Positions 1 to 7,391 are shown, counted from the stretch's first letter. The stretch is DNA of 10,549 nt from Gemmatimonadales bacterium UBA1120 (GCA_002313925.1 DCAZ01000036.1:1-10549); one strand, 5' to 3'. Notes: a model not told the origin generated them from the sequence alone. Numbers and translations: made by a program.

Positions 1-126
1 TTCCGATTCCCAACCCACTAAATTTGGCTGCGTGGAAGGTGTTCTGGCAGATTCAGGGATGATTTTAGCCGAGGGCGAAGGCCGGTGTGGTCCTAATTGA
101 CGCGGATTCTCTGCGATTCGCACAAA

Positions 127-156
127 TTGAAGCTTGCGGTTAAGTAGTGATAGAGA
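127..156 (+). promoter_or_regulatory. Candidate sigma-70-type promoter for the small membrane protein pair
   Basis: TTGAAG at 127-132 is followed after 18 bp by TAGAGA at 151-156. A TG at 148-149 gives an extended -10 arrangement. The -35 matches the consensus well, but the -10 is poor. The predicted start would lie near 163, leaving a leader of about 45 nt before the first small gene. A second TTGACG at 97-102 has no acceptable -10. This is an inference from position and partial consensus only. Confidence 0.3.
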
Positions 157-207
157 GTAATTCTATGCGACCGATGTTACAGGATCTGCTCTGACAGGAG
201 GGTGTAA

Positions 208-423
208 ATGAACATCAATTCCGCGCTAGCTGGGTTGGGAAGTATCGCGAAAGGCGTAGTCGGGTTGGGCTTGGCCCTTATTCCGGCGGCCCTTGTTGCT
301 GATATTTTCTTCCCAGGGACAACGAATATCGTCTCGAATCTTGGGGGCTTTGTCGAGCTCTTTACAGATAATGGTGTCACCGGCCTTATCGTCCTTCTCT
401 TGGTCCTAGCGATCGTCGACTAG
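208..423 (+). CDS. Small hydrophobic membrane protein, first of a tandem paralogous pair (unknown function)
   Basis: A 71-residue protein that I do not recognise. The start is supported by a strong Shine-Dalgarno AGGAGG at 196-201, six bases before the ATG. The sequence reads as two hydrophobic helices. The first, around residues 12-31, ends at Asp32. A short Pro/Gly-containing turn (FFPG at 34-37) and an amphipathic stretch with an NLGG motif around 44-47 follow. The second helix, about 56-70, begins with GVTGLIV and ends at a C-terminal Asp71. There is no lipobox, no cysteine and no enzymatic motif. It aligns without gaps to the next gene's product (29 identities over 67 positions by hand count), so the pair arose by duplication. 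A two-helix membrane protein that oligomerises, such as a holin-like or scaffold protein, is possible but unproven. The F0 c-subunit is unlikely, because no carboxylate lies in the middle of the second helix. Confidence 0.8.
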   Translation: MNINSALAGLGSIAKGVVGLGLALIPAALVADIFFPGTTNIVSNLGGFVELFTDNGVTGLIVLLLVLAIVD

Positions 424-483
424 CCGTCTCCTTATTTCTGTAGCTGTCTCTTAAGACCTTTTTAACACATAAGGAGGCGCAGT

Positions 484-708
484 ATGGGTCCTCTCATGGG
501 AGCCCTTAGCACTGTCGGTGGTTGGGCGAAGTCAGTAACGGACTTCGGTCTCACGATCATCATGGCGCTCATTGTGGTCGATATCCTCTACCCGAGTTCT
601 TCCTACATAACCGAGAACCTCGGTCGTGTAATCGACTCCTTCGGTGACCAGGGTGTAGCGGGCTTGATCGTCGTGTTGCTATTCCTCGTTTTGTATCGGC
701 GAGGCTAG
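484..708 (+). CDS. Small hydrophobic membrane protein, second of a tandem paralogous pair (unknown function)
   Basis: A 74-residue paralogue of the preceding product, function unknown. AAGGAGG at 471-477, six bases before the ATG, is a near-ideal ribosome binding site. The alternative ATG at codon 5 lacks such a site. Features shared with its partner are a first hydrophobic segment ending in VVDI (Asp33), a YP turn at 36-37, NLG at 45-47, and F-x-D-x-GV-x-GLIV leading into the second hydrophobic helix at about 57-71. Unlike its partner it ends in YRRG, a positively charged tail that would favour a cytoplasmic C terminus. The 60-bp gap between the two genes and the strong terminator after this one suggest one short, highly expressed transcript. 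The different C termini (acidic versus basic) hint that the two may form a hetero-oligomer. That is inference. Confidence 0.8.
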   Translation: MGPLMGALSTVGGWAKSVTDFGLTIIMALIVVDILYPSSSYITENLGRVIDSFGDQGVAGLIVVLLFLVLYRRG

Positions 709-740
709 AACCATAGTTCCCGGCATTTTGCCCTAAGAGC

Positions 741-790
741 AGAAGAAGCGGCACAAGGCCCAGCCGGCCTTGTGCCGCTTCTTTTATTCT
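741..790 (+). terminator. Strong intrinsic terminator after the small membrane protein pair
   Basis: A perfect 18-bp inverted repeat (743-760 and 766-783) encloses a five-base CAGCC loop. It can be extended by a G-U and an A-U pair, and the right arm runs into TTCTTTTATTCT. The stem is GC-rich at its core with A-rich/T-rich flanks, the classic Rho-independent layout. On the minus strand the exit is CTTCTTCTGCTCTT, moderately T-rich, so it may also stop transcripts arriving from the convergent gene that ends at 893. The bases from about 791 to 892 show nothing else recognisable. Confidence 0.92.
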
Positions 791-892
791 GCGAAAGAAG
801 TTTCTTGTAGGGGAAGTAACTGATTCTTAGAAGCGTGCATACGTGATTGCCACGCTGTAGTCAGTTTAGGTAACCAGAAAGCAGATACTTGG

Positions 893-2170
893 TTATCGAT
901 AAATCAAATATGGAGCTCTGAGCTGCTCAAAAGCTTGAGTCTCCGAGTCCCATGCAGAGGTTAACTCTGCAAAGTCTGCACCCGCCTCGATACTGAGCCG
1001 AAGCGAGTCTGTCCCGGCCAAGCGATCGAAGTGAGCCTCAGCCCAAAGCCAATTGTCGCCAGACATCGAGTATGTCTCTAAGAGCATGGCTACTGCGGCT
1101 TTCGAGGCGTCATAGTCAGTAGATTCAGGTATAAGGAGTACGCCGCTCACCTCTTGCCCCTCGAATTTCCGGTCTCCCGCATCTCTCGGAGTGAAGGTAG
1201 TTGCCTCGAACCGTACTCCGTTGATCCCGTAGCCGTTCAGTGATTCGGCGAGTTGGACGCCATCAAGCCACGGTGCTCCAACCCACTGAAATGCACGATC
1301 TGTCCCACGGCCCACCGAGATCGGTGTGCCTTCGAATAGGCAGGTGCCCGGGTAGGCCAGAGCGCTTTCTACCGAAGGCATATTCGGTGAAGGCGGGACC
1401 CAAGGAAGTTGGGTCTGATCAAACGTCATATTTCTGGTCCACCCGTCGAGTGGAACTACGTGGAGTTCCACTTCCAGACCGAACTCACCGACGTACAATT
1501 GTGCTAGCTCGCCTGCAGTCATCCCGTGACGCATTGGTACTGGATACATGCCCACAAATGTCTCATACCCAGGCTTTAGGACGTTGCCCTGCACGACGTC
1601 GCCACGCACAGGATTAGGTCGGTCCAATACAATGAACGGTATGTCTTGCTCACCGGCAGCTTCCATGGCAAGAGCCATGGTGGAGACATATGTGTAGTAC
1701 CTAGCTCCTATGTCTTGCATGTCAAAGAGAAGGACGTCGACGCCCTCCAGCATCGCAGGGGTTGGTTTTCGCACTTCACCGTACAGTGAGTGGATGGGTA
1801 CGCCTGTGCGCTCATCTCTTCCGCTATCAATTGCGGCACCCGCTTGCTCCTGACCTCTAATGCCGTGCTCAGGTGCATACAGTGCCACGAGGTCAACATT
1901 GCTAGCCTCGTATAAGACATCGATCGTGCTGCCCACGGTGCCATCGCCGGTCCAATAGATTCCGGTGTGGTTTGTCAGGAGCCCTACACGCTGTCCTTGG
2001 ACTAGATGGAGTGAGTCCGAGAGGAGTACTTTGATCCCACTCCGAACCTGTCTTGCTTCGCTCTCTGAAGCTTCCGAGTCATTGGTATTTCTCGGCGCAG
2101 TTCCACATGCGGCTAGAACGGCTCCCAAGAAGAGTCCGATGATACAGGATTGTGACGCTTTCCCCGTCAT
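893..2170 (-). CDS. namZ: Exo-beta-N-acetylmuramidase NamZ (DUF1343 / GH171), predicted lipoprotein
   Basis: In this family NamZ removes MurNAc from the non-reducing end of peptidoglycan fragments once the stem peptide is gone. Family motifs, numbered from the 2170 start, include APEHGIRG (Glu101 within it), LFDMQDIGARYYTYVSTM, LDRPNPVRG, RHGMTAGELAQLY, PPSPNMPS and CLFEGTPISVGRGTDRAFQW (Glu280 in FEG). The reading frame can extend to an ATG at 2285-2287. I choose the ATG at 2168-2170 because the protein then starts with a compact lipoprotein signal peptide, MTGKASQSC... ending in VLAAC (Cys22), giving 425 residues. The longer start would place 39 charged residues before that signal. Neither start has a good Shine-Dalgarno, which leaves some doubt. 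It is divergent from the nagZ operon, and nagZ plus an AmiE-like domain across the junction supports a shared role in peptidoglycan salvage. Site of action: periplasm or outer membrane surface. Confidence 0.92.
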   Translation of the reverse strand: MTGKASQSCIIGLFLGAVLAACGTAPRNTNDSEASESEARQVRSGIKVLLSDSLHLVQGQRVGLLTNHTGIYWTGDGTVGSTIDVLYEASNVDLVALYAPEHGIRGQEQAGAAIDSGRDERTGVPIHSLYGEVRKPTPAMLEGVDVLLFDMQDIGARYYTYVSTMALAMEAAGEQDIPFIVLDRPNPVRGDVVQGNVLKPGYETFVGMYPVPMRHGMTAGELAQLYVGEFGLEVELHVVPLDGWTRNMTFDQTQLPWVPPSPNMPSVESALAYPGTCLFEGTPISVGRGTDRAFQWVGAPWLDGVQLAESLNGYGINGVRFEATTFTPRDAGDRKFEGQEVSGVLLIPESTDYDASKAAVAMLLETYSMSGDNWLWAEAHFDRLAGTDSLRLSIEAGADFAELTSAWDSETQAFEQLRAPYLIYR

Positions 2171-2301
2171 CCTAACTTGACCGGTGCTCAGGATTGCGCG
2201 TCGATCACGCCCTCGTTTTTCTAGCTTCATGGGGCAAGCTTCGTGGTCACACGTAACCTCGTCAACGCGTCGGGAACCAGACCCCATGAGTCACTGAAGC
2301 G
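2171..2301. promoter_or_regulatory. Divergent intergenic region between namZ and the nagZ operon
   Basis: With the preferred namZ start, 131 bp separate the two divergent start codons, so promoters for both transcripts should lie here. TTGACC at 2177-2182 (plus strand) and TTGACG at 2265-2260 (minus strand) resemble -35 boxes, but neither has a convincing -10 at 16-18 bp. No operator dyad stands out. If namZ really began at 2287, only 14 bp would remain, which argues for the downstream start. Confidence 0.3.
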
Positions 2302-4227
2302 ATGCCGCAAAGAACCTTTGCCTACAGCCGAGCAGTACTCCTTAAGATTTCGGGCTGGTCAGCGATAGTCGTTTTGTTTTCCTGCGGGTCACCACCCCAA
2401 TCGATTCCGGCTCCGGTAGCACCAGAACAGCGCTCCGTTGAAGTACCCACCCAGGAGGTTGAAGAGGCACAGCCCACGACCGAGCTGTCTCCCATTGATC
2501 CGGCATTAATAGCGCAGATTGAAGATGAAGCATGGGTCGAACGGACACTGACTAGTTTGACACTCCGACAAAAAATTGGGCAATTGATCATGCCTTGGGT
2601 ACTCGGAGATTTTGCGCCTGAAGGTTCGCCGAGTCATGATCGGATTCTCGAGTACATCGAAGATCAGGGCATTGGTGGTGTGATCATGTCGGTTGGGTCG
2701 CCCACTGAAGTTGCGGCCAAGCTCAACGATTTTCAGGTGCATTCCAACATTCCACTTATAGTGGCGGCGGACTTGGAGACTGGGGCTGGGTTCCGAATGC
2801 GAGGAGCCGTCCAGATGCCTGGGACCATCGAACTGGGCGGAGCTACAGACTTTCCTTCACTTATGGCCGTTGGAGCCACGGCTGATCCCCAACTCGCCTA
2901 TGAGATGGGTCGTATTACTGCACGTGAAGCACGGGCAGTAGGAATACATATCCTGTTTGCGCCAGTTCTGGATGTGAACAACAACCCGGATAATCCGATT
3001 ATCAACGTGCGTTCCTTTGGGGAGAACCCCGAGGAGGTTGCGGGGTTGGGTGTTGCGTTCGTGCGTGGTGTTCAGGAGAACGGAGCGATTGCAACTGGCA
3101 AACACTTCCCAGGGCACGGGGATACCGAGATAGATTCACATCTGGGGTTACCGGCGATTCCTCATTCGCGCGCGCGAATGGATAGCGTCGAGCTTTTCCC
3201 ATTCCGGCATGCAATCGAAGCTGGTATGGGGGCTGTTATGACAGCTCATATATCTGTGCCGTCGTTGGATGGAGGAGTTGGCGACCCGGCTACCCTCTCA
3301 TCTGCCGTGCTCACCGATCTTTTGCGTGATGAGATGGAATTCGATGGGTTGCTGTTTACCGATGCGATGGACATGAGTGCCATATCACGTGGATACGGTC
3401 CAGAAGAGGCATCTGTCAGGGCGATCGAGGCTGGCGCTGACGTCATTCTTATGCCTCCGTCAGTCGAGAGGGCAGTGGAGGGCATCGCGGTCGCGGTTGA
3501 ATCTGGCCGCATTGATGCTAGCCGCATTGACACATCTGTCCGCCGGATCTTAGAAACAAAAAAACAGATGGGCTTGGATATGGACCGCGTAGTTCAGATC
3601 GATCAAATCGGTCAGGTGGTCGGTATTCCCGCTCACACCCAAGTTGCTGCCAAGATAGCGGAGCGCTCGATCACGCTTCTACATAATGGCGGTAACCTCT
3701 TACCTCTTTTAGGCACGCGCTCGGCTCGGGTCATGTCCGTATCTTTTCGCAGATCTTCGGATGTACTTGCCGGACGCTATTTCAATGCACGACTGAGGCA
3801 GACGTATCCTCGACTTACCACAGCTGGTTTAGATGTTGATTCAGGACCCGCTCTGTATGAGGATCTTCTGAGACAGGCACGCCAGCAGGCACTCGTGATC
3901 TTGAGTACCTATGTGACGGCATTTTCTCAATCGGGTTCGCTCGCGTTACCCGAAGAGGTTGTCGATTTTGCAGGGCAGCTCACTGAAATCGGTGTCCCGC
4001 ACATCGTCGTTTCATTTGGGAATCCGTACCTCATTACCGAACTCCCTGACGTCCGAGCGTACATGCTAGCCTGGAGTGGTTCGGAGGCCAGCCAAACGGC
4101 TGCTGCCCAAGCACTTTTCGGTGAAATTGAGATCTCTGGACGGGTGCCCACACGGATTCCACCTCTCTACGAGATGGGGGACGGGATTATGATTCCAAAA
4201 AAGCTGACTGGAAATGATCGAGACTAG
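2302..4227 (+). CDS. nagZ: Exported two-domain NagZ-type beta-N-acetylglucosaminidase (GH3), predicted lipoprotein
   Basis: This GH3 enzyme would hydrolyse terminal GlcNAc from GlcNAc-MurNAc muropeptides. The 641 residues comprise a signal peptide ending in VVLFSC (Cys28, the only cysteine in the protein, which favours lipidation), a Pro/Glu-rich tether at about 29-70, a TIM-barrel domain at about 75-420 and a C-terminal alpha/beta domain at about 440-620, as in Bacillus-type NagZ. KHFPGHGDT (267-275) followed by DSH (278-280) is the NagZ-specific loop with its Asp-His acid/base dyad. LLFTDAMDM (350-358) holds the predicted nucleophile Asp354. The Shine-Dalgarno is weak, but the signal peptide begins immediately after this ATG. 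Its 3' end overlaps the next gene by 14 bp, implying translational coupling. All catalytic residues are present, so it should be active. Secretion of a NagZ contrasts with the single-domain cytoplasmic enzyme of enterobacteria. Confidence 0.93.
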   Translation: MPQRTFAYSRAVLLKISGWSAIVVLFSCGSPPQSIPAPVAPEQRSVEVPTQEVEEAQPTTELSPIDPALIAQIEDEAWVERTLTSLTLRQKIGQLIMPWVLGDFAPEGSPSHDRILEYIEDQGIGGVIMSVGSPTEVAAKLNDFQVHSNIPLIVAADLETGAGFRMRGAVQMPGTIELGGATDFPSLMAVGATADPQLAYEMGRITAREARAVGIHILFAPVLDVNNNPDNPIINVRSFGENPEEVAGLGVAFVRGVQENGAIATGKHFPGHGDTEIDSHLGLPAIPHSRARMDSVELFPFRHAIEAGMGAVMTAHISVPSLDGGVGDPATLSSAVLTDLLRDEMEFDGLLFTDAMDMSAISRGYGPEEASVRAIEAGADVILMPPSVERAVEGIAVAVESGRIDASRIDTSVRRILETKKQMGLDMDRVVQIDQIGQVVGIPAHTQVAAKIAERSITLLHNGGNLLPLLGTRSARVMSVSFRRSSDVLAGRYFNARLRQTYPRLTTAGLDVDSGPALYEDLLRQARQQALVILSTYVTAFSQSGSLALPEEVVDFAGQLTEIGVPHIVVSFGNPYLITELPDVRAYMLAWSGSEASQTAAAQALFGEIEISGRVPTRIPPLYEMGDGIMIPKKLTGNDRD

Positions 4228-7200
4228 GATTTTGGCTAAAGGGCGCTTATCGATTGCACTCCTAGCCATCCTGGCATTCTTGGGGTGTGGACCTAACAGT
4301 GTCGCTAGCCCCACGCCAGTTCAAGCTATAGGTGACCTCGACGAGATGGCCCGCCAGTGGGTTGAGGAAACTGTTCGAGCTCTCACGCTTGAAAAACTTG
4401 TAAGCCAACTCGTAATTGAGTGGATACCTGGCGGGTATGTTTCTCCTTCCAGTCCTGACTTCGAGCCCCTTGAGCGTTGGATCATCGAAGATCAGATAGG
4501 GGGAGTATCACCCTCAATCGGTACTCCGCACGCGTACGTTGCAAAGCTCAATGCACTACAAGAGCTTGCAGAAATACCCCTCCTGGTTACGGCCGACTTC
4601 GAGAATGGCGGCCCAGGGATGAGGATCAACGGATCGTACGCCCTCCCCTCAATGCTGCCTCAGGGAGGCGGTACGGCATTCCCGCCCACCATGGCGTTTG
4701 GTGCAGTTGGAGACGAGCGCTTTGCGTATGAGTACGGGCGTATTACTGCCAGGGAAGCGAGAGCGACCGGTGTGCATGTATTGTTTGCACCTGTTTTGGA
4801 TGTCAACAACAACCCTGAAAACCCCGTCATTGCTTCTCGTTCCTTCGGGGCAGATCCCAACCTTGTAGCTCGTTTGGGTGCAGCCTTTGTGCGAGGCGCG
4901 AGAGATGGTGGGGCTTTCACGACAGGCAAGCATTTCCCAGGACATGGTGACACATCTGTCGATTCTCATGTAGGTCTGCCGGTTATAGAAGCAGACCGAG
5001 CACGACTCGACACGCTCGAGCTTTTGCCTTTCGCTCGAGCTATCAGAGAAGGCGTGGATGCGATCATGACAGCCCACGTCTCACTGCCAGGTCTGTTGGG
5101 TCCAGATGCAGTGCCGGCAACGCTATCACCTGAGATCATGACAGGCTTGCTTAGGGATGACTTGGGATTCGACGGACTGCTATTCACTGACGCGCTCACG
5201 ATGCGAGCGATTACAGAGGCTTACGGAATTGGTGAAGCTTCTGTCCGTGCGTTGGAGGCAGGTGCAGATGTGCTTCTTTCACCAAAGGATGTCTCGACAG
5301 CGATTAATGCGGTTGTGACGGCGATTGAAAGTGGACGTCTGACCCGGTCCAGGATTGAGGAGTCAGTCCGGAGAATCCTTGAAATGAAAGCGAAGTTGGG
5401 GCTGCATCTTGGTCGGACTGTATCACTTGATGCAGTGGACGAGGTTGTCGGCTCAGGTGCCCATCTTGCTTTCGCTGACTCAGTCGCTGCTCGCTCGATC
5501 ACCCTCGTGAGCGATAACGAAGGACTGATTCCTGTTAATCCCGATCGGCCGGGATTGACCGTGCATATTCGGTATGCTCCGTCGACCTGGCTATGGGCGA
5601 ATCGGTCTTTCTCCGAGGGACTATGGGCACGCATGCCAGATGTGACCCAAGTATTATTGGACGAGCGCAGCAGCCCCGAAGCTTATGCTGCTGCCGAGAA
5701 TAGTCTGTCTAATGCTGATCAGCTCATCGTAAGTGTGTACGTGCCGCCTTCAGTTGGCTCAGGGCCCGAAGCACTTCCGGAAGCTTTCAGGGGGCTCGTG
5801 GAAGGGAGTACCGCCCAAAGACCCACGATCTTGCTGTCCTTCGCTAGCCCATACCTTCTTCGTGCATTGCCGAGTGTGGGAAGCTACTTGATTGCATGGG
5901 GAGATCGGGAAGTGTCGCAACGCGCGGCCGTGGCAGCTCTTTTCGGCGAAGAGGAGATCTCAGGTCGACTACCCATTCCCATTCCGCCAGCTCACAGAAT
6001 TGGTGAGGGCCTGGATCGTCCGAAAGTGATGGCCCGAGTCGTCTCAAGGACAATCGAGGACCCTCTAGTAGCTGCTGGCATCGTCGAACGTGAGCGAGGT
6101 CCTGGCCCATTCGGACAGGAGCAAACACTAGCTGATCCGTCGACTGTAGGAATGTCAGCTGATGGACTTGCTAAGGTTGATTCAATCATCAGGGTAGCAC
6201 TGGCTGACTCCGCCGCTTCAGGTGCTGCGCTCGCGATTGGGCGTCATGGACGCTTGGTATCCGTGGGTGCTTTTGGTGAACTAGCATACGGGAGTGGGCG
6301 TCCCGTGACTTCAACATCACTCTGGGATCTAGCTTCAGTCTCGAAAGTTGTTGGTACGACGACTGCCGCGATGATCCTCGTGGGAGAGGGTCGGTTGGAC
6401 CTCGACGCGATGGTCGTGTCGTATCTGCCGTGGTGGTCCAGCGGAGATGAGCGAAAGAATGAAATCACTGTGCGCCAATTGCTACTTCATCGTTCTGGCC
6501 TGCCACCTTTCCGGCGCTGGTTCTTCGACCATCAGGGAGCTGATGACTATAAGCGCGCAGCTGCCGACGAAATGCTCGACATCAATCCTGGGGTAGAAAC
6601 TGTTTACTCAGACATTGGGATCATGACACTGGCATGGGTGATTGAGGAAGTCACTCAGCAGTCTCTCGATGCTTTTCTTTCTGATCGATTGTGGAATCCA
6701 CTTGGTATGCGCGAGACAAGGTACCGTCCCGAAACCTTCCTACGACCACGTATCGCGGCCACGGAATTAGACACGCTCTGGCGCAAGGAACTGGTATGGG
6801 GTCGAGTACATGACGAGAACGCTGATGCATCAGGGGGTGTAGCAGGGCATGCGGGCCTCTTCAGCACGGTTGTCGATCTTTCTGTCTTCGCTCGTATGCT
6901 ACTCAATGGGGGTATGAGTCCAGCTTGCAACCCAACCCAAAGTCTGGGAGAGCCATGCCCCGTAGCGCGCCTCGAACAGCACCGCATTGTTGAACAGGAC
7001 GTGGTTGATTTGTTCACAAGACGCTACGACGGGACATCCTCTCGTGCACTTGGGTGGGACACTCCCTCAGAGCGGTCCTCCGGCGGGGATTACCTGACCT
7101 CTAATGCGTTTGGACATACTGGTTACACTGGAACGTCCATCTGGCTTGATCCTGAGCTGGACCTCTGGGTGATTCTTCTAACCAACCGAGTACACCCAAC

Positions 7201-7297
7201 TCGCGACAACCAGAAGCACATCCCACTTCGCAGGGCGGTGCATGATGCTGCCGCGTTAGCGATCACAGACCAGTCCATTAGAAAGCGGATCCCGTGA
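4214..7297 (+). CDS. nagZ: Fusion of NagZ-type GH3 beta-N-acetylglucosaminidase and AmiE-like serine hydrolase (beta-lactamase fold), predicted lipoprotein
   Basis: A 1027-residue exported bifunctional protein. A signal peptide ends at LAFLGC (Cys25). The GH3 barrel spans about 45-400, with KHFPGHGDT at 239-247, DSH at 250-252 (Asp-His dyad) and nucleophile Asp326 in LLFTDALTM. A GH3 C-terminal alpha/beta domain covers about 420-595. After a charged, Pro-rich linker (about 600-640) comes a class C beta-lactamase/DD-peptidase fold at about 645-1020. It has the S-x-x-K motif SVSK (Ser708, Lys711), YSD at 798-800 in the Tyr-x-Asn position, HTG at 968-970, and the signature VHDENA...GGVAGHAGLFST seen in AmiE/YbbE-like hydrolases. 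Expected roles are GlcNAc removal and cleavage of the MurNAc-peptide amide. Esterase or carboxypeptidase activity of the C-terminal part cannot be excluded. Besides Cys25 the only cysteines are Cys905 and Cys915, a likely disulfide loop. The gene overlaps the upstream nagZ by 14 bp and is its paralogue. Confidence 0.93.
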   Translation: MIETRILAKGRLSIALLAILAFLGCGPNSVASPTPVQAIGDLDEMARQWVEETVRALTLEKLVSQLVIEWIPGGYVSPSSPDFEPLERWIIEDQIGGVSPSIGTPHAYVAKLNALQELAEIPLLVTADFENGGPGMRINGSYALPSMLPQGGGTAFPPTMAFGAVGDERFAYEYGRITAREARATGVHVLFAPVLDVNNNPENPVIASRSFGADPNLVARLGAAFVRGARDGGAFTTGKHFPGHGDTSVDSHVGLPVIEADRARLDTLELLPFARAIREGVDAIMTAHVSLPGLLGPDAVPATLSPEIMTGLLRDDLGFDGLLFTDALTMRAITEAYGIGEASVRALEAGADVLLSPKDVSTAINAVVTAIESGRLTRSRIEESVRRILEMKAKLGLHLGRTVSLDAVDEVVGSGAHLAFADSVAARSITLVSDNEGLIPVNPDRPGLTVHIRYAPSTWLWANRSFSEGLWARMPDVTQVLLDERSSPEAYAAAENSLSNADQLIVSVYVPPSVGSGPEALPEAFRGLVEGSTAQRPTILLSFASPYLLRALPSVGSYLIAWGDREVSQRAAVAALFGEEEISGRLPIPIPPAHRIGEGLDRPKVMARVVSRTIEDPLVAAGIVERERGPGPFGQEQTLADPSTVGMSADGLAKVDSIIRVALADSAASGAALAIGRHGRLVSVGAFGELAYGSGRPVTSTSLWDLASVSKVVGTTTAAMILVGEGRLDLDAMVVSYLPWWSSGDERKNEITVRQLLLHRSGLPPFRRWFFDHQGADDYKRAAADEMLDINPGVETVYSDIGIMTLAWVIEEVTQQSLDAFLSDRLWNPLGMRETRYRPETFLRPRIAATELDTLWRKELVWGRVHDENADASGGVAGHAGLFSTVVDLSVFARMLLNGGMSPACNPTQSLGEPCPVARLEQHRIVEQDVVDLFTRRYDGTSSRALGWDTPSERSSGGDYLTSNAFGHTGYTGTSIWLDPELDLWVILLTNRVHPTRDNQKHIPLRRAVHDAAALAITDQSIRKRIP

Positions 7298-7318
7298 CTC
7301 TTCTCGACTCGGGTCCGC
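7285..7318 (+). other. Stem-loop spanning the stop codon of the nagZ-amiE fusion
   Basis: GCGGATCCCG (7285-7294) can pair with CGGGTCCGC (7310-7318) with one bulged T, around a 15-base loop that starts at the TGA stop. No T tract follows, so it is not a standard terminator. It may be a processing or mRNA-stabilising element that sets different levels for the enzymes and the transporter. A second small dyad, TCATGG/CCATGA (7352-7357 and 7366-7371), lies just upstream of the next gene's ribosome binding site. Function is inferred only from position. Confidence 0.3.
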
Positions 7319-7391
7319 CTACCTATAGAGTCTTGGTCAGCAATCAGTGGCTCATGGTTCCCAGGCCATGAATCGTGCCTAAGGATATCTC

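Noticed and set aside
19..26. TAAATTTG, matching the TAnnTTTG -7 element of Bacteroidota promoters
   Set aside because: No TTTG-type -33 element at the right distance and no gene immediately downstream; a single 8-mer is likely chance.
3..62. Stop-free frame entering from the left edge and ending at TGA 60-62, with a protein-like composition
   Set aside because: Only 19 codons, no recognisable motif, and other frames are also open nearby; too short to call the tail of a gene.
446..463. Small stem GTCT-CTTA-AGAC followed by five T residues between the two small membrane protein genes
   Set aside because: A four-base stem is too weak for a credible terminator; it could be a mild attenuator but cannot be supported.
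1449..1472. Nine-base perfect inverted repeat (AGTGGAACT / AGTTCCACT) inside namZ
   Set aside because: Lies within well-conserved coding sequence far from either end; best explained by chance codon choice.
1240..1617. 125-codon plus-strand frame opposite namZ
   Set aside because: Antisense shadow of a strongly conserved NamZ coding region, no ribosome binding site and no recognisable domain.
1663..1680. Seven-base inverted repeat CCATGGC-AAGA-GCCATGG inside namZ
   Set aside because: Encodes the repeated Met-Ala/Ala-Met run of the conserved STMALAMEA helix; no regulatory context.
5014..5040. Two copies of the palindrome GCTCGAGC 11 bases apart in the nagZ-amiE fusion
   Set aside because: Falls in ordinary GH3 coding sequence (LELLPFARA region) and explained by codon usage.
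4649..5077. 142-codon minus-strand frame opposite the fusion gene
   Set aside because: Composition is unlike a protein (Cys/Arg/Ser rich) and it lies antisense to the conserved GH3 active-site region.
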